From: 0-14-3-00-62-12 sp034440555
GTDB taxonomy: Bacteria > Pseudomonadota > Gammaproteobacteria > Xanthomonadales > Ahniellaceae
Assembly: GCA_034440555.1 (NCBI GenBank)
Contig: JAWXCG010000140.1
Span: 1-29,234 of the forward strand
Direction of reading: 5' to 3'
Length of the DNA: 29,234 bases
The notes beneath the pieces were generated by a model, which made no database searches, was not told the origin of the DNA, and saw only the letters and a list, made by a program, of their open reading frames with translations. Position numbers and translations under genes: made by a program. Positions within the stretch are counted from its first letter, which is position 1, and every line of letters starts with the position of its first letter. Positions 1 to 9,900 of this stretch are shown here, piece after piece.

Positions 1-242
1 GCGCCGCGGCGCTTGTCCGCAACGCTTTTCTCCCCGCTACGCTTGTTACCCGTTGTCTTGCCGACAGCACCACGCGCCACAGGCTTTTTCGAACCAGCAG
101 TTTTCTTTGCCACTGGCTTGGCGGCGGTTGGTGCGGCCGATACCGTCTTGGACGACTTGCGCGGCGCGCTCTTGCTGACCGCTTTGATCGTGGCGCCGGG
201 CGCTGATGCGCGTGGTAGTTCGGACTGAAGCGTCGTTTTCAA
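1..242 (-). CDS. Lys/Ala-rich protein, N-terminal part (runs off window)
   Basis: The minus-strand frame that reads off the left edge encodes a basic, low-complexity N-terminus (KAVSKSAPRKSSKTVS, AAKPVAKKTAGSKKPV). No ATG or GTG lies in this frame near the beginning, so the likely start is TTG at 242 (MKTTLQSELPR...). A TATACT -10-like box lies about 60 bases upstream. Lys/Ala/Pro-rich extensions of this kind occur in histone H1-like DNA-binding proteins and at the N-terminus of DksA of some Xanthomonadales. The part that would distinguish these lies outside the window, so no function is assigned. An 85-codon ATG reading frame on the same strand in another phase is Cys/Trp/Gln-rich and does not look coding. 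Confidence 0.55.
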   Translation of the reverse strand, partial: MKTTLQSELPRASAPGATIKAVSKSAPRKSSKTVSAAPTAAKPVAKKTAGSKKPVARGAVGKTTGNKRSGEKSVADKRRG

Positions 243-307
243 GGGGCAGTATCCAAAAGAGCGCGGGGCTTCGCGCGAATAGTGTAGCGGCGGAGTGCCG
301 CACGCAC

Positions 308-313
308 AGTATA
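308..313 (-). promoter_or_regulatory. Candidate -10 box (TATACT)
   Basis: TATACT on the minus strand lies about 65 bases before the TTG start of the Lys/Ala-rich gene, in the 108-base gap after prmC. No convincing -35 hexamer is present at 16-18 bases, so this is a weak call based on one box and its position. Confidence 0.3.
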
Positions 314-350
314 AGCCGCTGATCGACGTTGTGGCGTGGAGCAACCTGAT

Positions 351-1202
351 TCAGCGCCAGCTTGCGAGACTGATCCGTTCTCTTGACTCGTCATCTTGGC
401 GGGTCTCTACATCGACAAAGCCCTCGATAGCGAACAAGTCGCGGACCGCGACGCCTTGATCATGTCCATGCTCAAACAGCAGCCAGCCGCCGCGCTGCAA
501 ATATTCGGGCGCGGCACGAATGATGTGACGGATAGCGCTGAGCCCATCGGCACCTGAGGTCAGCGCCATGCGTGGCTCAAACCGCAGGTCGCCTTGCTGC
601 AGGTGTGCGTCGTCCTCGGCGACGTAGGGTGGATTGGACACAATCACATCGAAACGCAGGTCGGCAGGCAATGCGGAAAACCAGTCACTATGCAAAAAAT
701 GCACGTTGCCAATGCCGAGCCGAGCGGCATTCGATTCGGCGACCTGAAGTGCCGCCCGCGAGGAATCCAAGGCCCATACTTCAACCCGCGGGCGCTCCTT
801 GGCAATGGCCAGAGCCGCTGCTCCGCTGCCGGTTCCCAGATCCAAAACCCGCAATCCGTCGAAGGAAGCGGGTAACAGGTCGATGGCCAATTCAACCAAC
901 AACTCGGTTTCGTGACGCGGAATCAACACGTCCGGCGTCACCACCAACTTCAGACTCCAAAACTCGCGCTCGCCCATCAAGTAGGCTACCGGCTCACCCC
1001 GCATACGCGCTTCGATCAAACGCAGACAGCGAGCTGCCTCCTCCTCGCTGAGCAGGTGATCGGCATGCGCAAACACGCCGGCGCGGGTCATTCCAAGCGC
1101 GTGCGCAATCAGGATTTCGGCGTCGCGACGCGCATCCTGCTCGTTAAGCATCTGCGCCGCTGCACGCACCGCATCGCCAAGTGTCTGATCCTCATGTATC
1201 AC
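351..1202 (-). CDS. prmC: PrmC/HemK, peptide chain release factor N5-glutamine methyltransferase
   Basis: Cytoplasmic SAM-dependent methyltransferase that modifies the Gln of the GGQ motif in release factors RF1 and RF2. The 283-residue length is normal for the family. It has the N-terminal helical substrate-binding domain with GEPVAYLMGEREFW (about 69-82), then LIPRHETELLVE (93-104), the SAM-binding loop DLGTGSG (121-127), and the catalytic signature NPPY (190-193). The PRPETE-like motif carries His for the usual second Pro, a small variation. The start is GTG; it lies 21 bases after the stop of the large membrane protein gene, so the two are probably cotranscribed. In many bacteria prmC follows prfA; no release-factor gene is visible here. 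Confidence 0.95.
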   Translation of the reverse strand: MIHEDQTLGDAVRAAAQMLNEQDARRDAEILIAHALGMTRAGVFAHADHLLSEEEAARCLRLIEARMRGEPVAYLMGEREFWSLKLVVTPDVLIPRHETELLVELAIDLLPASFDGLRVLDLGTGSGAAALAIAKERPRVEVWALDSSRAALQVAESNAARLGIGNVHFLHSDWFSALPADLRFDVIVSNPPYVAEDDAHLQQGDLRFEPRMALTSGADGLSAIRHIIRAAPEYLQRGGWLLFEHGHDQGVAVRDLFAIEGFVDVETRQDDESRERISLASWR

Positions 1203-1223
1203 GCGTTCGTTCTGCCTTCACCA

Positions 1224-4200
1224 TTAAGACGACGAGGTGGAGCCCGCATGCTTATTATTCAGCGTTTCGTCCGCCACTGTCTGCGGCTGCGTGGTCGCCA
1301 CCTCTGGTTTCTTGCGGAACCAGGCACGCCATACACCCCGTGTGGCATAGCACTGCAAACCCCAGCGCAACCAACGGATCAGCGACCATGCCATCCAGAA
1401 CGCCCACAGCAGCATCAGCGCGCGATACAACCACATTGGCAGGCTGAGTGCGCTACCAATCGGCATCGCCGACTCGGTCTGATCGTGGAACCAGCGCAAC
1501 GAATGTGCGGAAGATCCATTGCCGGTGACATGAAGATCCGGCGAACCGAGCAGCCCATTATGGATCGCTGAGAACAACGCAACACCCGCGACCACGGTCA
1601 GCAGCAGCAATCCCAGCTGTACGAAATTGAAGCGCCAGCGCAGCGCTTCAGGCTCTACCCGCGAGCGCCAATCAAGCGCAAACAGCCAAGCCGAAAAACA
1701 CAGCAACGCCCACCAAGACACCATGGAGAACCCAATGCCAAGCAGCAACCAGTCGATCAATCTGAGCGGCGTACGGCGTGTTCTGGAAACACCGTAGGCG
1801 ATCAGAATCATCACTAGCAATTCACCCCAATACAGAACTGCCGGGCCCAGGCGTGGACCGCTGCTGGAAATCACCCAACGCTGCTCGGGCAGATCCAGCA
1901 CCAAGTTCAGATTGGACGCATCGGCATTCAGAGTCACCGCAGGCGTGCGCTGCACCATGACAGCGCCGACACCATCGCGCCAGCGGACCGAGATCGCATT
2001 GGCACCGGGCGCCACCGGCAGGCTGAGCCGCCCCTGTTGCGGTCGAATATTCACCCGCTTCCCGTTGATCGTCAGTTCCATCACCTCCGCATCGCCAGGT
2101 AATCCAATCGGATGTTGGCCACCCTGGGTAGCTCGCAGACTCAGAGTGAGTGTGTGATCGGTGCTGCGCTTGCCAACCACACTGTGGATCGCCGCACTGT
2201 CGATGGCGATCGTATTCCCAGGCACTGCCACCGGCCGCGAAATTTTCAGCAAAAGCGTCTCACCCGGCAATGGATGGAACTGATACATCCCGGACTCAGG
2301 GTGAACGCCCGGAATGCCAGAAGGCAACACATTCCACGTCGGGCTGACATTCAGTCGCCATATCTCGGCGCGCCCTGATTGATCCGGCGCGACGATCGTC
2401 AGTAGGTCGACGGCCTCCAGGCGCGACTCCCACTGCACCCAGTCCTCGCCCTCGCCAAACGGTGCGGTGAGCACGCCATGATTGATTTGGAAGCCAGTGC
2501 TCATCACGCGCTCGCCCGCAAGCAGCGGCACCGGCACCGAAAATGCAACGCCGCTGGGTGATACACGCATGACCGACGTGGTCAGAGACCAATCGAGATC
2601 AAAACGCAATTCGCGCGTTACGATAACGAACGGCGGGAAACTCTGCGCCACGCCAGCACGACTGCCAACATCCCCGGCGCCGGCCTGTCGGGTAAGTTCC
2701 AGACTGCCAGTGGTGAGCTGACCTTCATCGATACCACTTCCCTGCCAACCCTCGCCGGCAAAGTCCACGTAGCCAGGTGCCAGCGCAAAGCGCAGTGGAA
2801 TGCTATCGGCGTTGGCAGCGCGCCAGCGCAACTCGGCGCGATGCACGCCTCGCGGCAGCATCAGCCACAGTGTTCCGTTTTCATCGCGCACCGCGCCGGC
2901 GGCATCAACGCCATCGAGCAATAGCGCTTCCAGATCGAGCAGTTGCTCGTTGCCGGGCAATGGCACCGCCACAGGCTCGACAGCGTGCAACTCCAGCGCC
3001 ACCGCAATGCGCGCACCCTCGGCGCGCACGTCGGCACGCGCGATGTAGCCACAGTCAGGGGCACAGTCCGGCATCTGTGCGACGCGCTCGCCAAGCTGCT
3101 CAAGCAGATCAGGTGTCGGTACATCTGCTGATGCCCCCATCGGAATGCTGATTACCAGCGCTGCGACCAGGGCAACCGCAAGCGTTGGACCACGCGCCTT
3201 GCGCGCGCCGAAACACGAACGCAACACCATGGCCAGGGTCAAGCCGATCAGCAAGGCAATAAGTACGCGTGCGGAGCGGGTCATCCATGGCGGCGAAATG
3301 AGCAGACGTACCGATTGTGTGGGCAGGACCGGCCCGGCGATTTCAAGTTGATACTGGCGCCATTGCCAGGTCGGCTCACCGCCACCGGCTTGCACGATGG
3401 TGTTGCTGGCATAACGCTTCAAGGCACGCGGTGCCACTTTTTGCGGCGCTTGATTCTGAGCCTGAAACTGGTCTGCGGAGGCAGCGGCGTCAGTTGCCTC
3501 ACTCTTGAGCCTGGCACCAGTGACTTCAATCCGCTCCATCTCCTGGGATTGCGGCATCGGCGGCGCAGGCGGGGCTGCGTTTTGAACCATTGGCATCGGT
3601 TCTGACGACAACATGTCCGCCGGCGCGTTTTGCGCGGCGTACCCGGCCATATTGCCCAGGCCGTAACCACTGGCGAATCGGTAGCTGTAGCTACTGGACT
3701 CCAACTGGGGATACAACCCTTGCCGAATTTGCTGCGCGGCGAATGGCACCGCAACCACCAACAGCACCAGTGCAGCAAGTTTGGCAACTCGTCCCAGCCA
3801 ACGCGGCAGTCGGTCACCATGCGACACTGAAGTGGCCAATAACCCCAGCCCCACCGCGGCCAACAAAGTGATGCGTGGTGCGTCCGGCAGATGCCAGGCC
3901 AGCAACAGATACGCGAGCGGAATCAACGCAGCGACGCGACCGAACGCAAGTGCGCAAAGAAACGCGATCAGGGCGGCGATAAATACGTCGAGCAGGTCCC
4001 ACTGGTCGAGCCATGCGCCGGGTACGCGGTCGGCACCGGGTGCTGCAATCAACTCAAAGCCGGGCGGAAAATTCAGTTGCGTGGACACGGTTTCGAACGG
4101 GTGCTGCCAGCCAGTGACCGGCAGTGTGCTGCCCTTGCTTTGCAGCCGCGTGCTGGCCGACAAAAGCAGATTCCGTTCTCGCACTTCAACGCCCGTTGCT

Positions 4201-5417
4201 CCCGGTTTGGCGCCCTTGGTCACCAGTAGCGCGAATCCATTTTCGTCGGCACGGGTCAATTGGTAGGGTGGCGCCAGATCCAGGCGCCAATCGCGCAGCA
4301 GCGTACCGTTGATCTGCTCCTTGCCGGTCCAGCCCGCACCCGAGAAATCGAGCCACAACTGGCGATAGAGCGTTAGACGATTCTGGTCCTGATCAGACAA
4401 CCCGCGAGATCGTTCGCTGAGCTTGAGCCGACCACCTTCGCTCATCTCGAAAGCGGGCAAGCTCCGCCAGGACTCCGGCACTTCGGCCATCGCCGGGTCG
4501 ATTTGTGGCGGGCCTGAGGCATCTGTCAGACGCAACTGCGGCTGGCTTTGGTAGCTCCATATCTCTTCGGCCGGCCACGGAACAACGCGCGTCGTCGCGG
4601 CAAATTCAACGATCGGCTTGAGCGCGCGCGCGGTCAGCGTGATGGTGTGTGTTCCGGGGCGAACCTGTACATGCAAACTACCGTCGGCTTCGTAGCGCGC
4701 GACCAGGTCACCGCTCAGACTCACCGGCGCGAAATCCGTGGGCAATACTGAAGCCAGCGACTCTTCACGGCCTTTGCCCGAAACGCGCAGCCGCAGCAGC
4801 GTGGTCAGCCGTTGCGGTACCTGATCGGAAAGCAGCCGAAACACCTGTACATCCAGACTATCAGCCTCCTGTGCATCGCTATCCGCGCGGCCGAGCCAGA
4901 GCGCGTCGGTATCGCGCTGCAGCGGGAAAACCGGCTTACCGTCGACACTGAGTGAAATGCGCGCGATGCGCGTATCCACAGCAATTGATTCAGGGCGCTC
5001 CTGCCAGATCAGTTCGCCTTCAATGCGATGCGTGCCAGCCTTCAGCCAGAGCACCGGAAGTTCGTCACTCTTCACTACCGCAGCGGCGACCCCATCTGCG
5101 CGAACTTGCTGCGGCCACAGTGAATCGTTGCCCGGTAGCGGCACAGCGCCGTCCTGGTAAAGCGTCCACATCTGCTCGAACCGCGCTCCAGAGGCTTCCA
5201 CGCGCAGGTCCAGGCGACCGGGCCAGGCACATAAGTAGGAATCTTCATCGTCGATGTCCGAACCTGCCATCAACGGACAGACACGGTACTGTTGCTCGTA
5301 GCGAACCCAGTCGGTCCAGTCCTGCAACGCAGCAGGCAGTTCGCCCAATGGCGATGACGCCCATGCACAAATCGACGAAGTCAACAGGAGTAGCGCAGCC
5401 AGGAGTCGCGATTGCAT
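1224..5417 (-). CDS. Large membrane/periplasmic protein of unknown function (1397 aa) with internal duplication
   Basis: The start is ATG at 5417, preceded by GAGG at 5-base spacing; an upstream in-frame start at 5459 would add 14 residues before the signal peptide and is less likely. MQSRLLAALLLLTSSICAWA is a signal peptide. Long beta-rich regions alternate with hydrophobic blocks: several helices near residues 480-585, one or two near 730-775, and several in the C-terminal 250 residues. Two regions resemble each other: about 31-140 and 763-860 share CP..C, D(L/V)R(V/A)E(A/G), VPLPGN (92 and 818) and LWL...G(T/V)HR(I/A)EL.W; (V/L)DF(S/A)G.GW recurs near 356 and 888. A Met/Pro/Ala-rich linker (about 605-665) contains ERIEVTGARL, reminiscent of TonB-dependent receptor N-termini. 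I do not recognise a named family. It probably forms an envelope protein cotranscribed with prmC. Confidence 0.85.
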   Translation of the reverse strand: MQSRLLAALLLLTSSICAWASSPLGELPAALQDWTDWVRYEQQYRVCPLMAGSDIDDEDSYLCAWPGRLDLRVEASGARFEQMWTLYQDGAVPLPGNDSLWPQQVRADGVAAAVVKSDELPVLWLKAGTHRIEGELIWQERPESIAVDTRIARISLSVDGKPVFPLQRDTDALWLGRADSDAQEADSLDVQVFRLLSDQVPQRLTTLLRLRVSGKGREESLASVLPTDFAPVSLSGDLVARYEADGSLHVQVRPGTHTITLTARALKPIVEFAATTRVVPWPAEEIWSYQSQPQLRLTDASGPPQIDPAMAEVPESWRSLPAFEMSEGGRLKLSERSRGLSDQDQNRLTLYRQLWLDFSGAGWTGKEQINGTLLRDWRLDLAPPYQLTRADENGFALLVTKGAKPGATGVEVRERNLLLSASTRLQSKGSTLPVTGWQHPFETVSTQLNFPPGFELIAAPGADRVPGAWLDQWDLLDVFIAALIAFLCALAFGRVAALIPLAYLLLAWHLPDAPRITLLAAVGLGLLATSVSHGDRLPRWLGRVAKLAALVLLVVAVPFAAQQIRQGLYPQLESSSYSYRFASGYGLGNMAGYAAQNAPADMLSSEPMPMVQNAAPPAPPMPQSQEMERIEVTGARLKSEATDAAASADQFQAQNQAPQKVAPRALKRYASNTIVQAGGGEPTWQWRQYQLEIAGPVLPTQSVRLLISPPWMTRSARVLIALLIGLTLAMVLRSCFGARKARGPTLAVALVAALVISIPMGASADVPTPDLLEQLGERVAQMPDCAPDCGYIARADVRAEGARIAVALELHAVEPVAVPLPGNEQLLDLEALLLDGVDAAGAVRDENGTLWLMLPRGVHRAELRWRAANADSIPLRFALAPGYVDFAGEGWQGSGIDEGQLTTGSLELTRQAGAGDVGSRAGVAQSFPPFVIVTRELRFDLDWSLTTSVMRVSPSGVAFSVPVPLLAGERVMSTGFQINHGVLTAPFGEGEDWVQWESRLEAVDLLTIVAPDQSGRAEIWRLNVSPTWNVLPSGIPGVHPESGMYQFHPLPGETLLLKISRPVAVPGNTIAIDSAAIHSVVGKRSTDHTLTLSLRATQGGQHPIGLPGDAEVMELTINGKRVNIRPQQGRLSLPVAPGANAISVRWRDGVGAVMVQRTPAVTLNADASNLNLVLDLPEQRWVISSSGPRLGPAVLYWGELLVMILIAYGVSRTRRTPLRLIDWLLLGIGFSMVSWWALLCFSAWLFALDWRSRVEPEALRWRFNFVQLGLLLLTVVAGVALFSAIHNGLLGSPDLHVTGNGSSAHSLRWFHDQTESAMPIGSALSLPMWLYRALMLLWAFWMAWSLIRWLRWGLQCYATRGVWRAWFRKKPEVATTQPQTVADETLNNKHAGSTSSS

Positions 5418-5559
5418 GTGAACCTCGTCGTGTGGTGCCGCATGGAACGCAACCATCACCCAAATGGGTTATAGGCCGCCAGTGTTACATACGACTCTCG
5501 GTGTCTACTCCGTGGGGTCGACCCGGCACAACCAGGCCCACGCGGTTTAAATCGCATGC

Positions 5560-6117
5560 TCACAGATGGGTCGCAAACATCACCGCCTGAACCACGGCAG
5601 CAATCACGAAACCGCTGAGAAAAAACAGGTAACTCAGGCGCAGGTAAGGGTACTTGTGACTGGCGAGGTAACAGCCCAAAGAATACAGGTCACGCGCCAT
5701 CGCGTCGTAAGCCGAACCATCGTTCTGCATTTGCCGAGCCAACTCCGCGCGGAACCGGTCCAAATCCAGTGCCGAGAAATGCGCGAAGAACAGCAAGTTG
5801 AACCCGGGTGGCAAGGTATTGCCCTGCAACCGCTGCGGCTTGAACTTGGGCAGTACCGCCAAAATCGCCGTCAATAAAGCCAGCAAGCAAAACACGATCA
5901 GCGTGATAGCACTGGCACGCAACGACACATCGCTAAGCCGGCCAAGGGCCATGGTCATCACAATCGACGATACGGTGATGATGATGTTGCACTTGGTATC
6001 CGCCAGAAAACTCAGCTGTACATGATGCTGTTGGGCCGTGCGCAGCAAGTTGTCACCGGTGTTGCGCTCTGGCACGTCGGCAAACGGTTTAAACGTAGTG
6101 GGATCATTCGGGTTCAT
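5560..6117 (-). CDS. Pycsar-effector-like small membrane protein (PycTM/DUF5706-like)
   Basis: This 185-residue protein has a short soluble N-terminus, then HHVQLSFLADTKCNIIITVS (31-50) leading into helix 1 (about 43-60), helix 2 (68-90), a soluble region of about 70 residues, and helix 3 (160-182). The pattern '..L..aD.Ka..l....' entering the first helix is the hallmark I associate with the DUF5706/PycTM family. Members of that family act as membrane-disrupting effectors in Pycsar phage defence after binding cCMP or cUMP. Here D40 and K42 fit the pattern, with Cys replacing the usual Ala at 43. The neighbours are SufT and a large envelope protein; no nucleotide cyclase is nearby, so a defence role is not shown. 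Assignment is by sequence pattern only. Start is ATG at 6117 with a weak ribosome-binding site. Confidence 0.7.
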   Translation of the reverse strand: MNPNDPTTFKPFADVPERNTGDNLLRTAQQHHVQLSFLADTKCNIIITVSSIVMTMALGRLSDVSLRASAITLIVFCLLALLTAILAVLPKFKPQRLQGNTLPPGFNLLFFAHFSALDLDRFRAELARQMQNDGSAYDAMARDLYSLGCYLASHKYPYLRLSYLFFLSGFVIAAVVQAVMFATHL

Positions 6118-6254
6118 GACCGCAAGCGTAACCGGCCGCTGGTGTGCTTGGAAGCGCGGACGCCTTTGCCCTCAGCGCTCAGTTCGCATTGGCCGCAGTC
6201 CCAATTGGCCGTCGGAGCGTGCGCTTGACGGCTGAATCAGCTGCCCGAGGTGAC
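6118..6254. other. Intergenic gap, no gene seen
   Basis: 137 bases between SufT and the PycTM-like gene. On the minus strand GCCGTC (6227-6232 side) can pair with GACGGC (6211-6216 side) with a short inner stem, but no U-run follows, so it is not called as a terminator. Confidence 0.4.
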
Positions 6255-6812
6255 CTACATCATGCCGGTTTCGAGCTGCGCAGCCTCCGACATCATGCTT
6301 CGATTCCAGGGTGGGTCGAACACCAGATCGACATCGGCTTCGATGATTGTCGGCAGCATCTCCAGCTTCTCGCGCACATCTGATACCAGAGTGTCGCCCA
6401 TGCCGCAGCCAGGCGCCGTGAGTGTCATTTGCACACTGACCTTGCGATTGCCGTCGGCGAGCTTCTCGATATCGCAGGAATAGACCAGACCCAGTTCGAC
6501 GATATTGACTGGAATCTCAGGATCGAAGCAGGTGCGCATCTGTTCCCAGACCGCTGTCTCGACCTCTTCGTCGCTGGCGGCTGCGGTCAGCAGCGGCAAT
6601 TCCATCGGGTCCTTGCCGAGAGCATCGGCATCCTGATTCTTGATGCGAAAAAGGTTGCCCTCGACGAAAACGGTAAAGCTTCCACCCAAAGCCTGAGTGA
6701 TATAGCCCACCTGCCCCGCTGGCATGTTGACCAGGTCGCCGGACGGCACCATCACCGCTTCGCAGTCGCGCTCAAATCGGATCGGTTCGGATGTCTGGCT
6801 GAATCGGCTCAT
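6255..6812 (-). CDS. sufT: SufT, MIP18/DUF59-family Fe-S cluster maturation protein
   Basis: A 185-residue protein of the SufT family, which is involved in iron-sulfur cluster biogenesis or delivery. The N-terminal part (about 8-70) contains CEAVMVPSGDLVNMPAGQ. The DUF59 domain follows, with DPEIPVNIVELGLVY (97-112), PGCGMGD (134-140) whose Cys136 is the conserved DUF59 cysteine, and the closing FDPPWNRSMMSEAA (165-178). The frame is open to 6941, but the extra 43 residues are not typical of the family; ATG at 6812 gives the usual MSRFSQTSEP-type N-terminus, though its ribosome-binding site is weak. SufT is often next to a suf operon, but no suf genes lie in this window. Confidence 0.9.
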   Translation of the reverse strand: MSRFSQTSEPIRFERDCEAVMVPSGDLVNMPAGQVGYITQALGGSFTVFVEGNLFRIKNQDADALGKDPMELPLLTAAASDEEVETAVWEQMRTCFDPEIPVNIVELGLVYSCDIEKLADGNRKVSVQMTLTAPGCGMGDTLVSDVREKLEMLPTIIEADVDLVFDPPWNRSMMSEAAQLETGMM

Positions 6813-6997
6813 GGTTTCACAACTGTACAGGACCGCCCATTGTAGCGGCGAGATCACCTCAACATATCGGGGCGCGCTCACCGCGTTCAACTGAGATTCG
6901 ACTCGCGTGGCAAATGCAGGCCAAACGCCCGGCCCCTCCACGGTCAGAGGCTGCGCGTTTTTCCATTAACCTGCCGAGGCGCGCAAAATCCTAGCGC

Positions 6998-9900
6998 TTA
7001 GGGTACCAACACCAGCACGCCCGCCTTTGCCAGTTTTCGATTGAGATTTTCGATGCCAGATCCGAGCACCTGATCGGCTGCTGCCAACGCCGTTGCGCTG
7101 CGTGTGAACAAATCAGTTTTCAACGCGAGTTGAGCATCAGTGGGCGGGTTGTCGCCGTAGGTGATGTAGAACAGCAGCGTGGACAGCTTGTTGTTCAACC
7201 GGACCGGGTAGTTCAACGGATCCTGTTCGCTCTTCAGTTTGGTTTGATAGAGCACTTCGATCGCCGCTGCGCGCTGTGCTTCCAATGCATCGGCAGCGGA
7301 CTTGAGCGCCGGCTGATCCTTGATCCGCGTGGCAAGCGCCGACAGCGCTGTGCCCAGTTCAGTGAGTTTCCCAACGCGCTGATGGACTTCGGTCAATTTG
7401 TCGCTCACCTCGCGCGCGGCCAGAAGTTGTGCCCGATACTGGGCGCTGCTGGTGTTACTGCGCGGATCGGGGAGGATCTCCCATTCGGCGGATTGCGACT
7501 CACCGTTGAAGTTCAGCGTCGCGCGGTATCTCCCCGGCACGACGCGTGGACCGGCAAGTGCTTCGCCGCCCCACAGCACCATGCCTTCGAAGCCGCCGGG
7601 GGCAGGATAGCGCCCGTCCCAGGCGAAACGATTGATCCCTTCCTCCGCCGGCAGCTTGCGCAGATCCTGCTTCTTGCTCGGCTTCTCGTCCTTGATCTCG
7701 GCCGCCTTCGGTTTGCGCGTGTAGGCAATGACCGGTTTGTTGTCCAGCGTGGAGAAGCTGAGCGTCAGCTCGTCCGCAGCGGTGGCGGCGCGCGGCAGCC
7801 GAAAATACAACATGCTGCCGGGCGGCGGATTGGTGCCACTGCCAATCGGCTTCTCATCGGCGCTGGCATCAAGCCTGTAACTCTTGCGAGGCCTATACAG
7901 CTTGAGTGCGCTTGTGTCCGGCTGCTGTCCAGCGTCGGTCTGCACGATCGGAGTCAGGTCGTCGAGAATCCAGAAACCGCGGCCCTGCGTCGCCGCGATG
8001 AGATCGCCATCGCGCACTTGCAGATCGGTGATCGGCACCTGAGGCAGATTGAGCTGGAACGCACGCCAGCTGTCGCCATTGTTCTCTGACAGGTACAGCC
8101 CGCGTTCGGTGCCCGCGTACAGTACGCCGCGACGTGCTGGATCGGCGCGCAGCGTGCGGGCGAAATGCTGCGCATCAATGCGTGCAACGATCGCGCGCCA
8201 CGACTTGCCAGCGTCGGCCGTGCGATACAGATACGGTCGGCGATCGCCCGTTTTGTAGCGGGTACCGACCGCATAGGCGCCGGCAGCATCGAATGGGCTG
8301 GCCTCCAACGTGTTCCACTGCATGTCCTTTGGCGCGCCGCGCGGGGTTACTTCCGTCCAGCTCGTGCCCCCGTTGCGGGTGACATGAATAAGGCCATCGT
8401 CACTACCCGTCCAGATCACCTTTGCATCGAGCGCAGATTCCGCTAAAGAAAAAATCGTGCCGTAGTACTCGATGCTGGTGTTGTCCTGCGTAATCGGACC
8501 ACCCGAAGCACCCAGCGTTGTTGGATCAGCGCGCGTGAGGTCGGGGCTGATCGCAGTCCAAGTCTGTCCGTCATTGTCGCTGGAAAACAGGCGATTGCCC
8601 GCGGCGAACAATCGATTGCTGAGGTGACGCGAATACAGCAACGGAAAATTCCATTGAAAGCGGTACTTGACGTCATTGGCAGCATGGCCCATGGTCTCTT
8701 CGGGCCACACATTTACGCCGCGCGCGGCATCTGTGGTGTGGTCAAGTCGAACCAGAAAACCCATGTACGAACCACCGAATACGATGTCCGGGGCATCGGG
8801 TTTGGCGGTGATCCAACCGCTTTCGCCGCCAGCCGTACTTTCCCAATCGTCGTTGTCAATCGAGCCGCTGCGCAGCGAACGTGACCGAATGCGCAAAGCT
8901 GAGTTGTCCTGCTGCGCGCCGAGTAGACGATAGGGAAACGCGTTGTCGGTAGCGACACGATAAATCTGCGCAGTCGGCTGGTTGCTCTGTGTCGACCAGG
9001 TGATCCCGCCATCATTGGAAATACAACCGCCGCCATCGTTCGCGCTGGCGATGCGTTGCGGGTTACCTGGATCGATCCATTGGTCATGGTGATCGCCGTG
9101 CGGCGTGGCGATCACGGTAAAGCTCTTGCCACCATCCCTCGATCGATGCAGGCGCACGTTCAACACCCAAACCGATTCCGGATCCATTGGGTCAGCGGAT
9201 AGCCCGGAAAAATACCAGGCGCGCTGGCGAAGCGCGCGATCAGAATTGACCAATGTCCAAGTTTTGCCGGCATCCCTGGAGCGAAACAGTCCGCCTTCCT
9301 CCGCTTCGATCATCGCGTACAGGTTGTCAGGCTGGCTGGCGCTGATCGCAATCGTACTGATTCCGATCGGCTTCTCTGGCGTGGCCTGGGGCAGACCGTC
9401 ATTGCCGCTGAGCGGGAGCCAATGCTCGCCTGCGTCATTGCTCTTCCAAAGTCCAGACCCCTCGCCACCGCTGCTGAGAAAATTGGGGCCACGCTGAACA
9501 CGCCAGGTGGTGGCATAGGCAATCCGCGGATTGCTCGGGTCGAGCACTACGTGGTATGCACCCGCCTGCTGCCCAGCAAACAACACGCGTCGCCATGAGG
9601 CGCCTCCGTCGTTGGTGCGGTAAACGCCGCGCTCGTCACTGGGTGCAAAAACATCGCCCAACACCGCCGCCAACGCGACATTCGGGTCGCGCGGATCGAC
9701 CACGATGCGCGGGATGGTGCGCGAGTTGGGCAGGCCAGCAAACTGCCAGCTGCGCCCGGCATCCACGCTGCGCCACACGCCTTCGCCCTGGCTGAGATTG
9801 CCGCGCAATGTGCCCTCGCCGGTCCCGACATAGATCACGTTCGCATCGCTCGGCGCCACTGCGATCGCGCCAATCGAACCACCAAAGCTGCCGTCTGAAA

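Noticed and set aside
6211..6232. Hairpin after the SufT gene as a terminator
   Set aside because: Only six paired bases at the outer stem and no following U-run.
7130..8089. Plus-strand frame of 319 codons within the Asp-box gene
   Set aside because: It is a mirror of the real gene's codon usage; no domain or ribosome-binding site.
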